Shown here piece after piece: positions 1 to 4,826 of a stretch of DNA of 8,755 nucleotides. How positions within the stretch are numbered: position 1 is the stretch's first letter; each line of letters starts with the position of its first letter. The notes beneath the pieces were generated by a model. That model was not told where the DNA came from. It worked only from the letters and a program-made list of their open reading frames with translations, and made no database searches. The position numbers and the translations under genes were made by a program. The stretch lies in contig CAMHDG010000052.1 of the NCBI GenBank assembly GCA_946183815.1, positions 1 to 8,755 of the forward strand. The letters are read 5' to 3'. This DNA is from an uncultured bacterium (GTDB lineage: Bacteria > Cyanobacteriota > Vampirovibrionia > Gastranaerophilales > Gastranaerophilaceae).

Positions 1-1
1 A

Positions 2-925
2 GATTTTTGGCTAACAGGCTCTCAAAAATTTCATTTAATGAAAAATGTAACGGAAACACTGGCGGGAAGAGTTGCAATTATTGATATGCTCGGGATTTCA
101 CAGTCAGAAATTAAAAATAATCAATCTTTACCTTTTTTACCTGATAAAAATTGGATAGAACAAAAAAATAATGAAAAATCATTGATTTGTGATATTACAG
201 AAACTTATAAAAATATTTTTCGTGGAAGTTTTCCTAAGTTAATTGCGGATAAAGAGATTCCAACTAAAATCTTTTATAGTTCGTATATTCAAACTTACGT
301 TGAACGTGATGTTAAAGATTTAATGAAAGTGGGAAATGAATTAAAATTTATAACTTTTTTAAAAACTATTGCAACAAGAACGGGACAACTAATAAATTAT
401 AAAGATATAGCAAATAATGTTGATGTTGATATCAAAACAATACAAGCATGGACATCAATTTTAGAAGCATCCGGCATAATAAAACTTTTATATCCATATC
501 ATAATAACCTCACTAAACGTGCGATTAAAACACCAAAAATATATTTTCTTGATACAGGTTTATGTAGTTATTTGTGTGGGTGGGATTCTGAAATTACTCT
601 TATGAATGGTTCAATGAGTGGAAATATTTTAGAAACTTATGTTTTTTGTGAAATATTAAAGAGTTACTGGAATAATGGATTAAATCCTAATATTTATTTT
701 TATAGAGATACAGACCAAAAAGAAATTGATTTTATTATAGAAAGTAACGATACTTTGTATCCGATAGAAGTAAAAAAAACAGCAACACCCACAAACTCAA
801 AATTATCTTTTAATGTATTGAACAAAACAGGACGACAAATCGGGGAAAAATCTGTTGTCTGTTTTTATCCAACCATATTTCCATTAAATAATTCTACTTT
901 TTCTATTCCAATTTCATGTATATAA
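2..925 (+). CDS. AAA-type ATPase with DUF4143 domain, N-terminus cut by window edge
   Basis: The frame is open from base 2 and enters mid-protein, so about 307 C-terminal residues are visible. The ATG at 38 is internal: the preceding codons read DFWLTGSQKFHL, which with the next residues (MKNVTETLAGR) is the typical sensor-1 and post-sensor segment of ATPases that carry a C-terminal DUF4143. The Walker A and B motifs must lie to the left of the window. In visible-fragment numbering, a winged-helix-like segment spans about residues 127-160 (INYKDIANNVDVDIKTIQ), KIYFLDTGL is at about 179-187, and a PD-(D/E)XK-like end (KEIDFIIE, then PIEVKK) is at about 240-259. The C-terminus looks complete (VVCFYPTIFPL then SIPISCI). 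Total length would fit the usual ~400 residues. This is a widespread accessory ATPase family whose molecular role is poorly defined. No promoter is visible because the 5' end is missing. The family is clear; the cellular role is not. Confidence 0.9.
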   Translation, partial: DFWLTGSQKFHLMKNVTETLAGRVAIIDMLGISQSEIKNNQSLPFLPDKNWIEQKNNEKSLICDITETYKNIFRGSFPKLIADKEIPTKIFYSSYIQTYVERDVKDLMKVGNELKFITFLKTIATRTGQLINYKDIANNVDVDIKTIQAWTSILEASGIIKLLYPYHNNLTKRAIKTPKIYFLDTGLCSYLCGWDSEITLMNGSMSGNILETYVFCEILKSYWNNGLNPNIYFYRDTDQKEIDFIIESNDTLYPIEVKKTATPTNSKLSFNVLNKTGRQIGEKSVVCFYPTIFPLNNSTFSIPISCI

Positions 926-944
926 AACTTTAATTTATCATGGG

Positions 945-1166
945 GTAATCGTGCATGGACTGTTGCCCGAGTTAGGAATACATCATTTTGATAAATATAA
1001 TAGCACTCCGCTTGTCTATGATTTGATGGAGCCTTACAGACCGTTTGTTGATTATTATTTTTATAAGTTTGTGCAAGATTTTGAAAGTGATTATAATTCA
1101 AAAAATTTAAAAGAACAATATTTGCATATAGATAAACACAAAAATAGAGAAACAGAATATGAATAA
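945..1166 (+). pseudogene. cas1: cas1 remnant (type II-C-like C-terminal fragment)
   Basis: Reading from about 945 (first possible start GTG at 951) gives roughly 73 residues. The stretch GLLPELGIHH, then KYNSTPLVYDLMEPYRPFVD, matches the C-terminal catalytic region of Cas1, closest by eye to type II-C forms (GLLPxLGIHHxxxYNxxxLxxDxMEPYRPFVD). The catalytic His and the metal-binding Asp region are present. The N-terminal beta domain, the helix carrying the catalytic Glu and the last ~50 residues are absent: full Cas1 is about 300 residues, and after KNLKEQYLHI the similarity fades to a stop at 1164-1166. Recognisable homology starts about 20 bp after the ATPase stop codon. In this frame the upstream codons stay open only back to about 888, where they overlap the ATPase gene and are not Cas1-like. 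There is no convincing Shine-Dalgarno sequence, no cas2 or cas9, and no repeat array. Such a piece cannot be an active integrase, so I call it a relic of a lost CRISPR-Cas locus. Confidence 0.75.
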
Positions 1167-1245
1167 AATCTCTCTTGGGAGAGAAAATTTTTTAACATTT
1201 GGTGATATATCAAAAATGTTAGAAAAATAAGAGTAAATCAAAACG

Positions 1246-1291
1246 ATACCCAAAACTATATGGGAAAACCCATATAGTTTGGGTATTTTTT
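1246..1291 (+). terminator. Strong intrinsic terminator
   Basis: Left arm 1246-1264 (ATACCCAAAACTATATGGG) pairs with right arm 1269-1286 (CCCATATAGTTTGGGTAT) around an AAAA loop, with a single bulged A. Six T follow at 1286-1291. It lies downstream of the cas1 remnant and upstream of the 371-aa gene, so it insulates the latter from readthrough. The left flank is A-rich but has no long A tract, so I expect it to work mainly rightward. Confidence 0.85.
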
Positions 1292-1306
1292 GCGTACGCA
1301 AAAAAT
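1285..1306. repeat. 22-nt perfect palindrome overlapping the terminator T tract
   Basis: The sequence is T-rich on the left, GCGTACGC in the centre and A-rich on the right; it is a perfect inverted repeat centred between 1295 and 1296. Another six T follow (1306-1311). In RNA it could form a second, tandem terminator hairpin with a T tract; in DNA it could be a protein-binding site just upstream of the 371-aa gene. Confidence 0.7.
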
Positions 1307-1355
1307 TTTTTGTTTAGGTATTATATTAGTGAGTTATCAACCAAGGGTATTGTTA

Positions 1356-2471
1356 ATGGTTTCTATTGCAAAAACTAGAATAATGATTAGTGCGGAGTCA
1401 AGGGCGTGGCTTAAGCATAAAGGGGTGGATGTTCCTGATAAGGCTTTGAGTGTTGAGCATATTCTTGTGCCGGAATTGTCTAAATATACTGAACAATTTA
1501 CTTTTAAAGATGGGTTTAACCTTCGACTTCAACAACAGGTAAACAGAGTTGATAAAACAAATAACAAAAAAACTGTTCAAATTCGTGAATATGATTATAT
1601 AAAAAGGTTTTACGGTAAGGAAAAAATATCAGAAATCAGACAAAAAACAATAGATAATAATGGGGTTGAAGATTTTGATACTTGGAGATTTTATTACCCG
1701 AAGGATAACAGCCCCGTCAGGTTTTCACACAAAGAAAAATATAGAGTAAAAAATATCAAAAGTTTTGGAGAAGATGATGCCTACACAACTAAATCGTCAG
1801 AAGTAAATAACTATCTCCGCTCTGACGGTTATATAACTGATCGTAACGGCTTAAAAATCAGACCTATCTCGCTTGCAGAATATGTTGACAAGAGAAAAGA
1901 TATTGACGATAAGCACTTTATTGACTGCCCTTGGACTTTAAGACAAAGTATTACAACTAAAGATAAATGTGCCACAGATTCCATACAAGAATGTACTGTT
2001 GTCGGTATCTACGGTGACAAAGGTATTTCGCTTAATCATTTGAACCCGAACAACCCCGTAAATAAAAATTTTTATAAACTGGAAGATGCTCTCTTAACTC
2101 AACTTGAACAACAAGGCAAAAATGCAAAAGCCTTTGTCATTGGCTCCTGTGAATCAGACCACGATAGCAATAAGCAGTTCGCTTGGATTACAGACATATT
2201 AACCGTAAATAAAATTAGTTATTCAAAATTCAAAACAGGGGATAAAGTCCTTTATGGTCAGTTTCAAGATAATACATCAATAAAATCATCTCATTCAAAA
2301 AAATACAAATACGGTACTGCAACACCTTTTGAATGGCAGTCAGGTCAGCATATTATATATAATAACGGCGAACTCCAAATCGCTAACACTGTTATTGATT
2401 CTGAACTAAAAAAAGGAAATACTGACCCTGAAAATCTTATCAAAAAAAGTTTTTCCAAAATTTACAGATAA
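1356..2471 (+). CDS. Hypothetical 371-aa protein with possible CNF1/CheD-like deamidase domain
   Basis: I do not recognise this as a named family. The ATG at 1356 is chosen because AAGGG at 1343-1347 gives a plausible ribosome binding site. Opening further upstream at a TTG at 1290 would run through the palindrome and is rejected; ATG 1383 is an alternative. The protein is hydrophilic, with no signal peptide or membrane segment visible. Residues 1-170 are charged and unrecognised. The C-terminal half contains ECTVVGIYGDKGISLNHLNP: Cys213 and His228 are 15 residues apart, followed by NAKAFVIGS at about residues 262-270. A Cys, a His about 15 later (C866/H881 in CNF1) and a following strand ending in G-rich or small residues is the layout of CNF1/CheD-type cysteine-dependent glutamine deamidases. 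The fold assignment is inference from this local pattern only. It is followed 6 bp later by a 66-aa gene, probably in one transcript. No convincing sigma-70 promoter was found between the terminator and the start. Confidence 0.8.
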   Translation: MVSIAKTRIMISAESRAWLKHKGVDVPDKALSVEHILVPELSKYTEQFTFKDGFNLRLQQQVNRVDKTNNKKTVQIREYDYIKRFYGKEKISEIRQKTIDNNGVEDFDTWRFYYPKDNSPVRFSHKEKYRVKNIKSFGEDDAYTTKSSEVNNYLRSDGYITDRNGLKIRPISLAEYVDKRKDIDDKHFIDCPWTLRQSITTKDKCATDSIQECTVVGIYGDKGISLNHLNPNNPVNKNFYKLEDALLTQLEQQGKNAKAFVIGSCESDHDSNKQFAWITDILTVNKISYSKFKTGDKVLYGQFQDNTSIKSSHSKKYKYGTATPFEWQSGQHIIYNNGELQIANTVIDSELKKGNTDPENLIKKSFSKIYR

Positions 2472-2477
2472 AATATT

Positions 2478-2678
2478 ATGTTAAACCTTAAACCAATACA
2501 ATTAATTAAAAAATACTTTTTTCATAACTCAAATGCAAGGTATCTTGAAAATCAAACAAAAGATATCGAAAAATACGGTGCAAAATCTGTCCCACGTCAT
2601 AAAACAGTTTCTGAAAAACAAATAAATGAATTTGCTGCAGGTTTGTTGGATAAAGTCGGTAAATATAAAGAACTTTAA
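2478..2678 (+). CDS. Hypothetical 66-aa protein, coupled to the gene before it
   Basis: It begins with an ATG six bases after the stop of the 371-aa gene. The bases in front (AAATATT) contain no Shine-Dalgarno sequence, so translation probably depends on ribosomes finishing the upstream gene. The product is small and basic (PIQLIKKYFFHNSNARYL, then VPRHKTVSEKQINEFAAGLLDKVGKYKEL) and is predicted mostly helical toward the C-terminus. It has no transmembrane segment, signal or cysteine motif. I recognise no family. Position and coupling suggest it works with the 371-aa protein, for instance as a binding partner or chaperone, but nothing in the sequence proves this. Confidence 0.6.
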   Translation: MLNLKPIQLIKKYFFHNSNARYLENQTKDIEKYGAKSVPRHKTVSEKQINEFAAGLLDKVGKYKEL

Positions 2679-2727
2679 TTAAAGTAACTATATATAAGTT
2701 TCCACAAAGACTTTTAAAAGTGTCACC

Positions 2728-2744
2728 ACTGAAACAAGTTCAGT
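2728..2744. repeat. Small hairpin repeat, copy 1 (GAAACAAGTTC core)
   Basis: ACTGAA and TTCAGT form a 6-bp stem around an ACAAG loop, flanked on the left by GTCACC. The core GAAACAAGTTC is identical to that of the hairpin at 2790-2810. It resembles a widespread class of dispersed intergenic palindromes of the form ...TGAAACAAGTTCA..., here in a degenerate copy. No T tract follows, so it is not an intrinsic terminator. Confidence 0.65.
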
Positions 2745-2789
2745 ACAGGCTCTGAATTTATTTTAAGGTCTTGCAAAGTATTTTACGAA

Positions 2790-2810
2790 ATTCCGAAACA
2801 AGTTCGGAAT
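2790..2810. repeat. Small hairpin repeat, copy 2 (GAAACAAGTTC core)
   Basis: ATTCCGAA pairs perfectly with TTCGGAAT (8 bp) around the same ACAAG loop, followed by GAC. The stem differs from copy 1 while the loop and its closing GAA/TTC are conserved. It lies in the 181-bp gap between the converging 66-aa gene and truB. Apart from these two hairpins and a short palindrome at 2711-2720 (CTTTTAAAAG), I see nothing in that gap. Confidence 0.7.
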
Positions 2811-2859
2811 GACAAATTTGGTATGAGCATAATTTAGTGGAAAATAATATATAGTTATC

Positions 2860-3723
2860 TTAATTTATAAATACCTTTTTAGGTTTGAGTCCGTCAGAAC
2901 TTGTTTGTGCTATTGCAACAAGTTGGTTCTCTTTCGTGAGCATTACTATTGCGTCATTTGTCGCATCTATGCGGTTATAAATAGTCATTCCGTGAGATAT
3001 TCGTTTGTATTCAACATCATTTAGTTCTTGTTTTGGTTGAGTGATGTAATCTATCGGGTTTATCAAAATTTTTTCAACATCCTGAATATTTTTCAAATCA
3101 TCTAATATTACACTGTTTTTAACCTCAAACCCACCTGATTTTACACGTTTGAGTTTGGATAAATAACAACCGTTGTTGAGGGCTTTGCCTATATCATTTG
3201 CAATACTTCTTATATAAGTACCTTTTGAACATTCAACAAAAATATCTGCCCATTGTTCTTCTTCATTAAACTCCAAAAGTTCCGTTTTATATATATTTAC
3301 CCTGCAAGGTTTTATCTCAATATCATTCACCCCCGCTCTTGCAAGTTCGTACATCTTTTTTCCATTAATTTTTTTTGCTGAATAAATAGGCGGATATTGT
3401 TCAATCTCGCCTTGAGGCAGGGGCAAATCAATAATTTGTTTTTCTGTTATCTTATTATCAAACTCACAAACTACTTTTCCCTCAATATCGTAAGTATCGG
3501 TTGATTTGCCGAAACAAAATCTGCCGATATAGGCTTTATCATCGTTTAAATATTCAATGAGTTTAGTTGCTTTTCCTACTGCAACGGGCAAAACTCCTTC
3601 TGCGAAAGGATCAAGTGTACCGGCATGCCCGATTTGTCTAATCTTTGTCACACGTCTTAAATAACCTATAACATCGTGTGATGTCATATTAACAGGTTTA
3701 TAAATATTGAGAAAACCGAACAT
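2860..3723 (-). CDS. truB: tRNA pseudouridine(55) synthase TruB
   Basis: TruB converts U55 in the T-loop of elongator tRNAs to pseudouridine and acts as a tRNA chaperone in the cytoplasm. The 287-residue product is near the family's usual length. The N-terminal GFLNIYKPVNMTSHDVI and GHAGTLDPFAEGVLPVAVG (residues 32-50) are diagnostic; Asp38 is the catalytic aspartate. Further conserved stretches are YPPIYSAKKINGKKMYELAR (about 110-129) and KGTYIRSIANDIG (167-179). The C-terminal ~60 residues correspond to the TruB C-terminal/PUA-like region. The start is supported by AGGAAAAG five bases before the ATG. It lies 24 bp downstream of rbfA on the same strand, the usual rbfA-truB pairing, and is probably cotranscribed. 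Nothing is truncated or odd. Confidence 0.97.
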   Translation of the reverse strand: MFGFLNIYKPVNMTSHDVIGYLRRVTKIRQIGHAGTLDPFAEGVLPVAVGKATKLIEYLNDDKAYIGRFCFGKSTDTYDIEGKVVCEFDNKITEKQIIDLPLPQGEIEQYPPIYSAKKINGKKMYELARAGVNDIEIKPCRVNIYKTELLEFNEEEQWADIFVECSKGTYIRSIANDIGKALNNGCYLSKLKRVKSGGFEVKNSVILDDLKNIQDVEKILINPIDYITQPKQELNDVEYKRISHGMTIYNRIDATNDAIVMLTKENQLVAIAQTSSDGLKPKKVFIN

Positions 3724-3747
3724 AGTATCTTTTCCTAATATTTACCC

Positions 3748-4092
3748 CTATATTTCACCTTTAGAGATTTTGTTGATAAGTTCAGTAACACGAGAACCTT
3801 GTTCCAGTGCATCTGTGAACACAAATTTTATCTCAGGGGTAAGTCTTAATCTGATGCGTTTACCTATTTCGTATCTGACTTTTGAGGTACTTTTTTCTAT
3901 AACACCTTTATCTTTTTCCACCTGCTCAGGAGTACCCAGAACACTATATTTAACTTTTGCATAAGAATTGTCGTGTGATACCTCAACATCAACAATGGAT
4001 ACAACACCTTCCAGCCCTCTGACCTCTTTTCTTATGATGTCAGAGATTTCTCTCATTAATTCTTTTCTTACTCTTTCATTTCGTAGTGTCAT
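3748..4092 (-). CDS. rbfA: 30S ribosome-binding factor RbfA
   Basis: RbfA is a small single KH-type protein that binds the 30S subunit near helix 1 of 16S rRNA and assists late maturation. The 114-residue length is normal. Family features are visible: RNERVRKELMREISDIIRKEV at the N-terminus, then VVSIVDVEVSHDNSYAKVKYSVLG (about residues 29-52), and the C-terminal RLRLTPEIKFVFTDALEQGSRVTELIN. An AAGG lies about 10 bases before the ATG. In most bacteria rbfA follows infB directly; here 734 bp holding two small genes intervene, and rbfA has its own extended -10 promoter. truB follows 24 bp downstream. Confidence 0.96.
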   Translation of the reverse strand: MTLRNERVRKELMREISDIIRKEVRGLEGVVSIVDVEVSHDNSYAKVKYSVLGTPEQVEKDKGVIEKSTSKVRYEIGKRIRLRLTPEIKFVFTDALEQGSRVTELINKISKGEI

Positions 4093-4118
4093 CTTAAAAT
4101 TACCTTATTCATAATCAT

Positions 4119-4147
4119 ATTATAACAAAGAAAGTTTTTTTACAAAG
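4119..4147 (-). promoter_or_regulatory. Predicted promoter of rbfA-truB
   Basis: On the minus strand TATAAT (4119-4124) is preceded by TGT, giving an extended -10 element. A weak -35 (TTTGTA) lies 16 bases upstream. The expected start is near 4112, leaving a 5' leader of about 20 nt that still contains the AAGG ribosome binding site. It explains how rbfA-truB stays expressed despite the inserted genes. I see no terminator between the XRE-like gene and rbfA, so readthrough from that gene is also possible. Confidence 0.55.
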
Positions 4148-4171
4148 GGTAATAAATAGTATCGGCTATGC

Positions 4172-4387
4172 TTAATCTCTTTGTTTCAATTCAATATCAT
4201 ACCCCAAAATATCCGCAATCATGACAACCTCGTTGTAGGAAATTGTGCCTCTGTTTATTTTTTGAGATAAACTACCGGCAGTATATTTTTTACCTATCTT
4301 TTGAGTAAGCACTTCCGCAAGGTCTTTTTGCTTATATTTTTCTCTTGTAAGCATTATTTTTATTATTTCTTTTGCATTTAATCTCAT
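4172..4387 (-). CDS. Small XRE/Cro-like DNA-binding regulator (71 aa)
   Basis: The 71 residues amount to little more than one helix-turn-helix domain. EKYKQKDLAEVLTQ (about 16-29) forms helix 2 and the turn, and KKYTAGSLSQKINRGTISY (about 33-51) covers the recognition helix, followed by EVVMIADILGYDIEL. This is the lambda-repressor-like/XRE pattern; the SLSQKINRGT part resembles DUF6471-type small regulators, an assignment I hold loosely. It has no dimerisation or ligand domain. There is no Shine-Dalgarno sequence before the ATG (TTTATT). The predicted -10 box (TATAAT, 4394-4399) places the transcription start on the A of the ATG, so the mRNA is probably leaderless. It is divergent from the 73-aa gene, with repeated palindromic sites between them, which suggests it represses that gene and perhaps itself. 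It sits between infB and rbfA, an unusual place. Confidence 0.85.
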   Translation of the reverse strand: MRLNAKEIIKIMLTREKYKQKDLAEVLTQKIGKKYTAGSLSQKINRGTISYNEVVMIADILGYDIELKQRD

Positions 4388-4393
4388 AATAAA

Positions 4394-4422
4394 ATTATAT
4401 ATATATGTTTATTTATTGACAA
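4394..4422 (-). promoter_or_regulatory. Predicted leaderless promoter of the XRE-like gene
   Basis: Minus-strand TTGTCA (4417-4422) and TATAAT (4394-4399) are separated by exactly 17 bases. The start point seven bases past the -10 box is 4387, the first base of the regulator's ATG. The -35 overlaps the -35 of the rightward promoter and repeat site 1. Confidence 0.65.
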
Positions 4423-4444
4423 ATATGTAGATTAATGCTATTTT
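4416..4444 (+). promoter_or_regulatory. Predicted strong promoter of the 73-aa gene
   Basis: Consensus TTGACA (4416-4421), a 17-base spacer and TATTTT (4439-4444) preceded by TGC, an extended -10. The expected start is near 4451, giving a leader of about 65 nt with a strong ribosome binding site. It is one of the best promoter matches in the window and runs against the surrounding operon. Confidence 0.7.
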
Positions 4445-4482
4445 ATTTTACATATATGTAGATAATCGACATATATGTACAT
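4418..4482. promoter_or_regulatory. Three operator-like repeats between the divergent genes
   Basis: Similar sites start at 4418 (GACAAATATGTAGATTA), 4449 (TACATATATGTAGATAA) and 4468 (GACATATATGTACATAA). The second and third contain the perfect palindrome ACATATATGT at 4450-4459 and 4469-4478, 19 bp centre to centre; the first is an imperfect version (ACAAATATGT). Site 1 overlaps both -35 elements, site 2 covers the predicted start of the rightward transcript, and site 3 lies in its leader. The obvious candidate ligand is the adjacent XRE-like protein. Confidence 0.6.
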
Positions 4483-4515
4483 AAATAATTATAAAAACTT
4501 AACAAAGGAGAAAAT

Positions 4516-4737
4516 ATGAATACTCAAAAAATTCAAGCGATGGATATGAATTTAGATAAAGTCATCAATTACAGCGTATATGTTGACTGTTTTGCCAGAA
4601 TATTAAGGGAATTTCTTGAAAATGGTTATTACAATATAAAAAAATCAGATGTTTTAAATATGGCTTTATTGTTAGAAAAATACTCACACAGACTACATAT
4701 CTGCATAACAAAAACCTGCTCCATTTGGGAATTTTAG
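4516..4737 (+). CDS. Small hypothetical protein (73 aa) divergent from the XRE-like gene
   Basis: A near-ideal AAGGAG at 4505-4510, five bases before the ATG, and a strong promoter upstream indicate a real, well expressed gene. The product is acidic to neutral and mostly helical (VINYSVYVDCFARILREFLENGYYNIKKSDVLNMALLLEKYSHRLH), with no signal or membrane segment. I recognise no family. Small helical proteins paired with tiny XRE regulators occur in phage-like and toxin-antitoxin-like modules, so an antirepressor, toxin or repressor partner is possible; none is demonstrated. The last ~10 residues (CITKTCSIWEF) lose the heptad-like helical pattern and end just before a hairpin repeat, so the original C-terminus may have been changed. 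Confidence 0.65.
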   Translation: MNTQKIQAMDMNLDKVINYSVYVDCFARILREFLENGYYNIKKSDVLNMALLLEKYSHRLHICITKTCSIWEF

Positions 4738-4744
4738 AATTATT

Positions 4745-4766
4745 GTTGGGTTTCACCCAACCTACT
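4745..4766. repeat. GTTGGGT/ACCCAAC hairpin repeat, copy 1
   Basis: GTTGGGT and ACCCAAC form a 7-bp stem with a TTC loop, followed by CTACT. It is identical over 22 bp to the copy at 4785-4806, 40 bp away. Hairpins with this arm and a CTAC tail resemble repeats frequent in cyanobacterial genomes. The T-rich run just after (CTACTTTTCTTTT) may let it act as a weak terminator for the 73-aa gene. Confidence 0.75.
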
Positions 4767-4784
4767 TTTCTTTTAATTATTCCC

Positions 4785-4806
4785 GTTGGGTTTCACCCAA
4801 CCTACT
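4785..4806. repeat. GTTGGGT/ACCCAAC hairpin repeat, copy 2
   Basis: An exact 22-bp repeat of copy 1, with the same 7-bp stem and TTC loop. It lies 20 bp from the infB stop codon, between the converging 73-aa gene and infB. On the minus strand no T tract follows either copy, so it is not a classical terminator for infB, though the hairpin could protect the mRNA 3' end. Confidence 0.75.
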
Positions 4807-4826
4807 CTATATATTTACCCCTACTC

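Noticed and set aside
865..1101. Minus-strand open frame of 78 codons over the ATPase end and cas1 remnant
   Set aside because: It is antisense to the recognisable Cas1 motif and the ATPase C-terminus and has no family-like features.
1201..1220. Inverted repeat AACATTT...AAATGTT around GATATATC
   Set aside because: The arms are short and AT-rich, the internal palindrome is off-centre, and no function is suggested by the context.
1159..1230. A 23-codon frame whose ATG overlaps the cas1 remnant's stop
   Set aside because: An ATG overlapping a stop suggests coupling, but the frame is too short, has no good ribosome binding site and I recognise no family; possibly degenerate cas-locus sequence.
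926..1290. CRISPR array next to the cas1 remnant
   Set aside because: No repeat of 25-40 bp recurs with regular spacing anywhere in the window.
1107..1301. Minus-strand frame of 64 codons with a hydrophobic stretch
   Set aside because: It starts inside the palindrome/terminator, has no plausible ribosome binding site, and its apparent membrane character comes from AT-rich antisense sequence.
1290..1355. TTG start extending the 371-aa protein by 22 residues
   Set aside because: The start would lie inside the terminator palindrome without a ribosome binding site; ATG 1356 has AAGGG at proper distance.
2790..2810. Terminator for truB or the 66-aa gene
   Set aside because: The hairpin is stable, but no T tract follows on either strand.
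3707..3964. Plus-strand frame over rbfA and the truB start
   Set aside because: Antisense to clearly conserved rbfA; no ribosome binding site.
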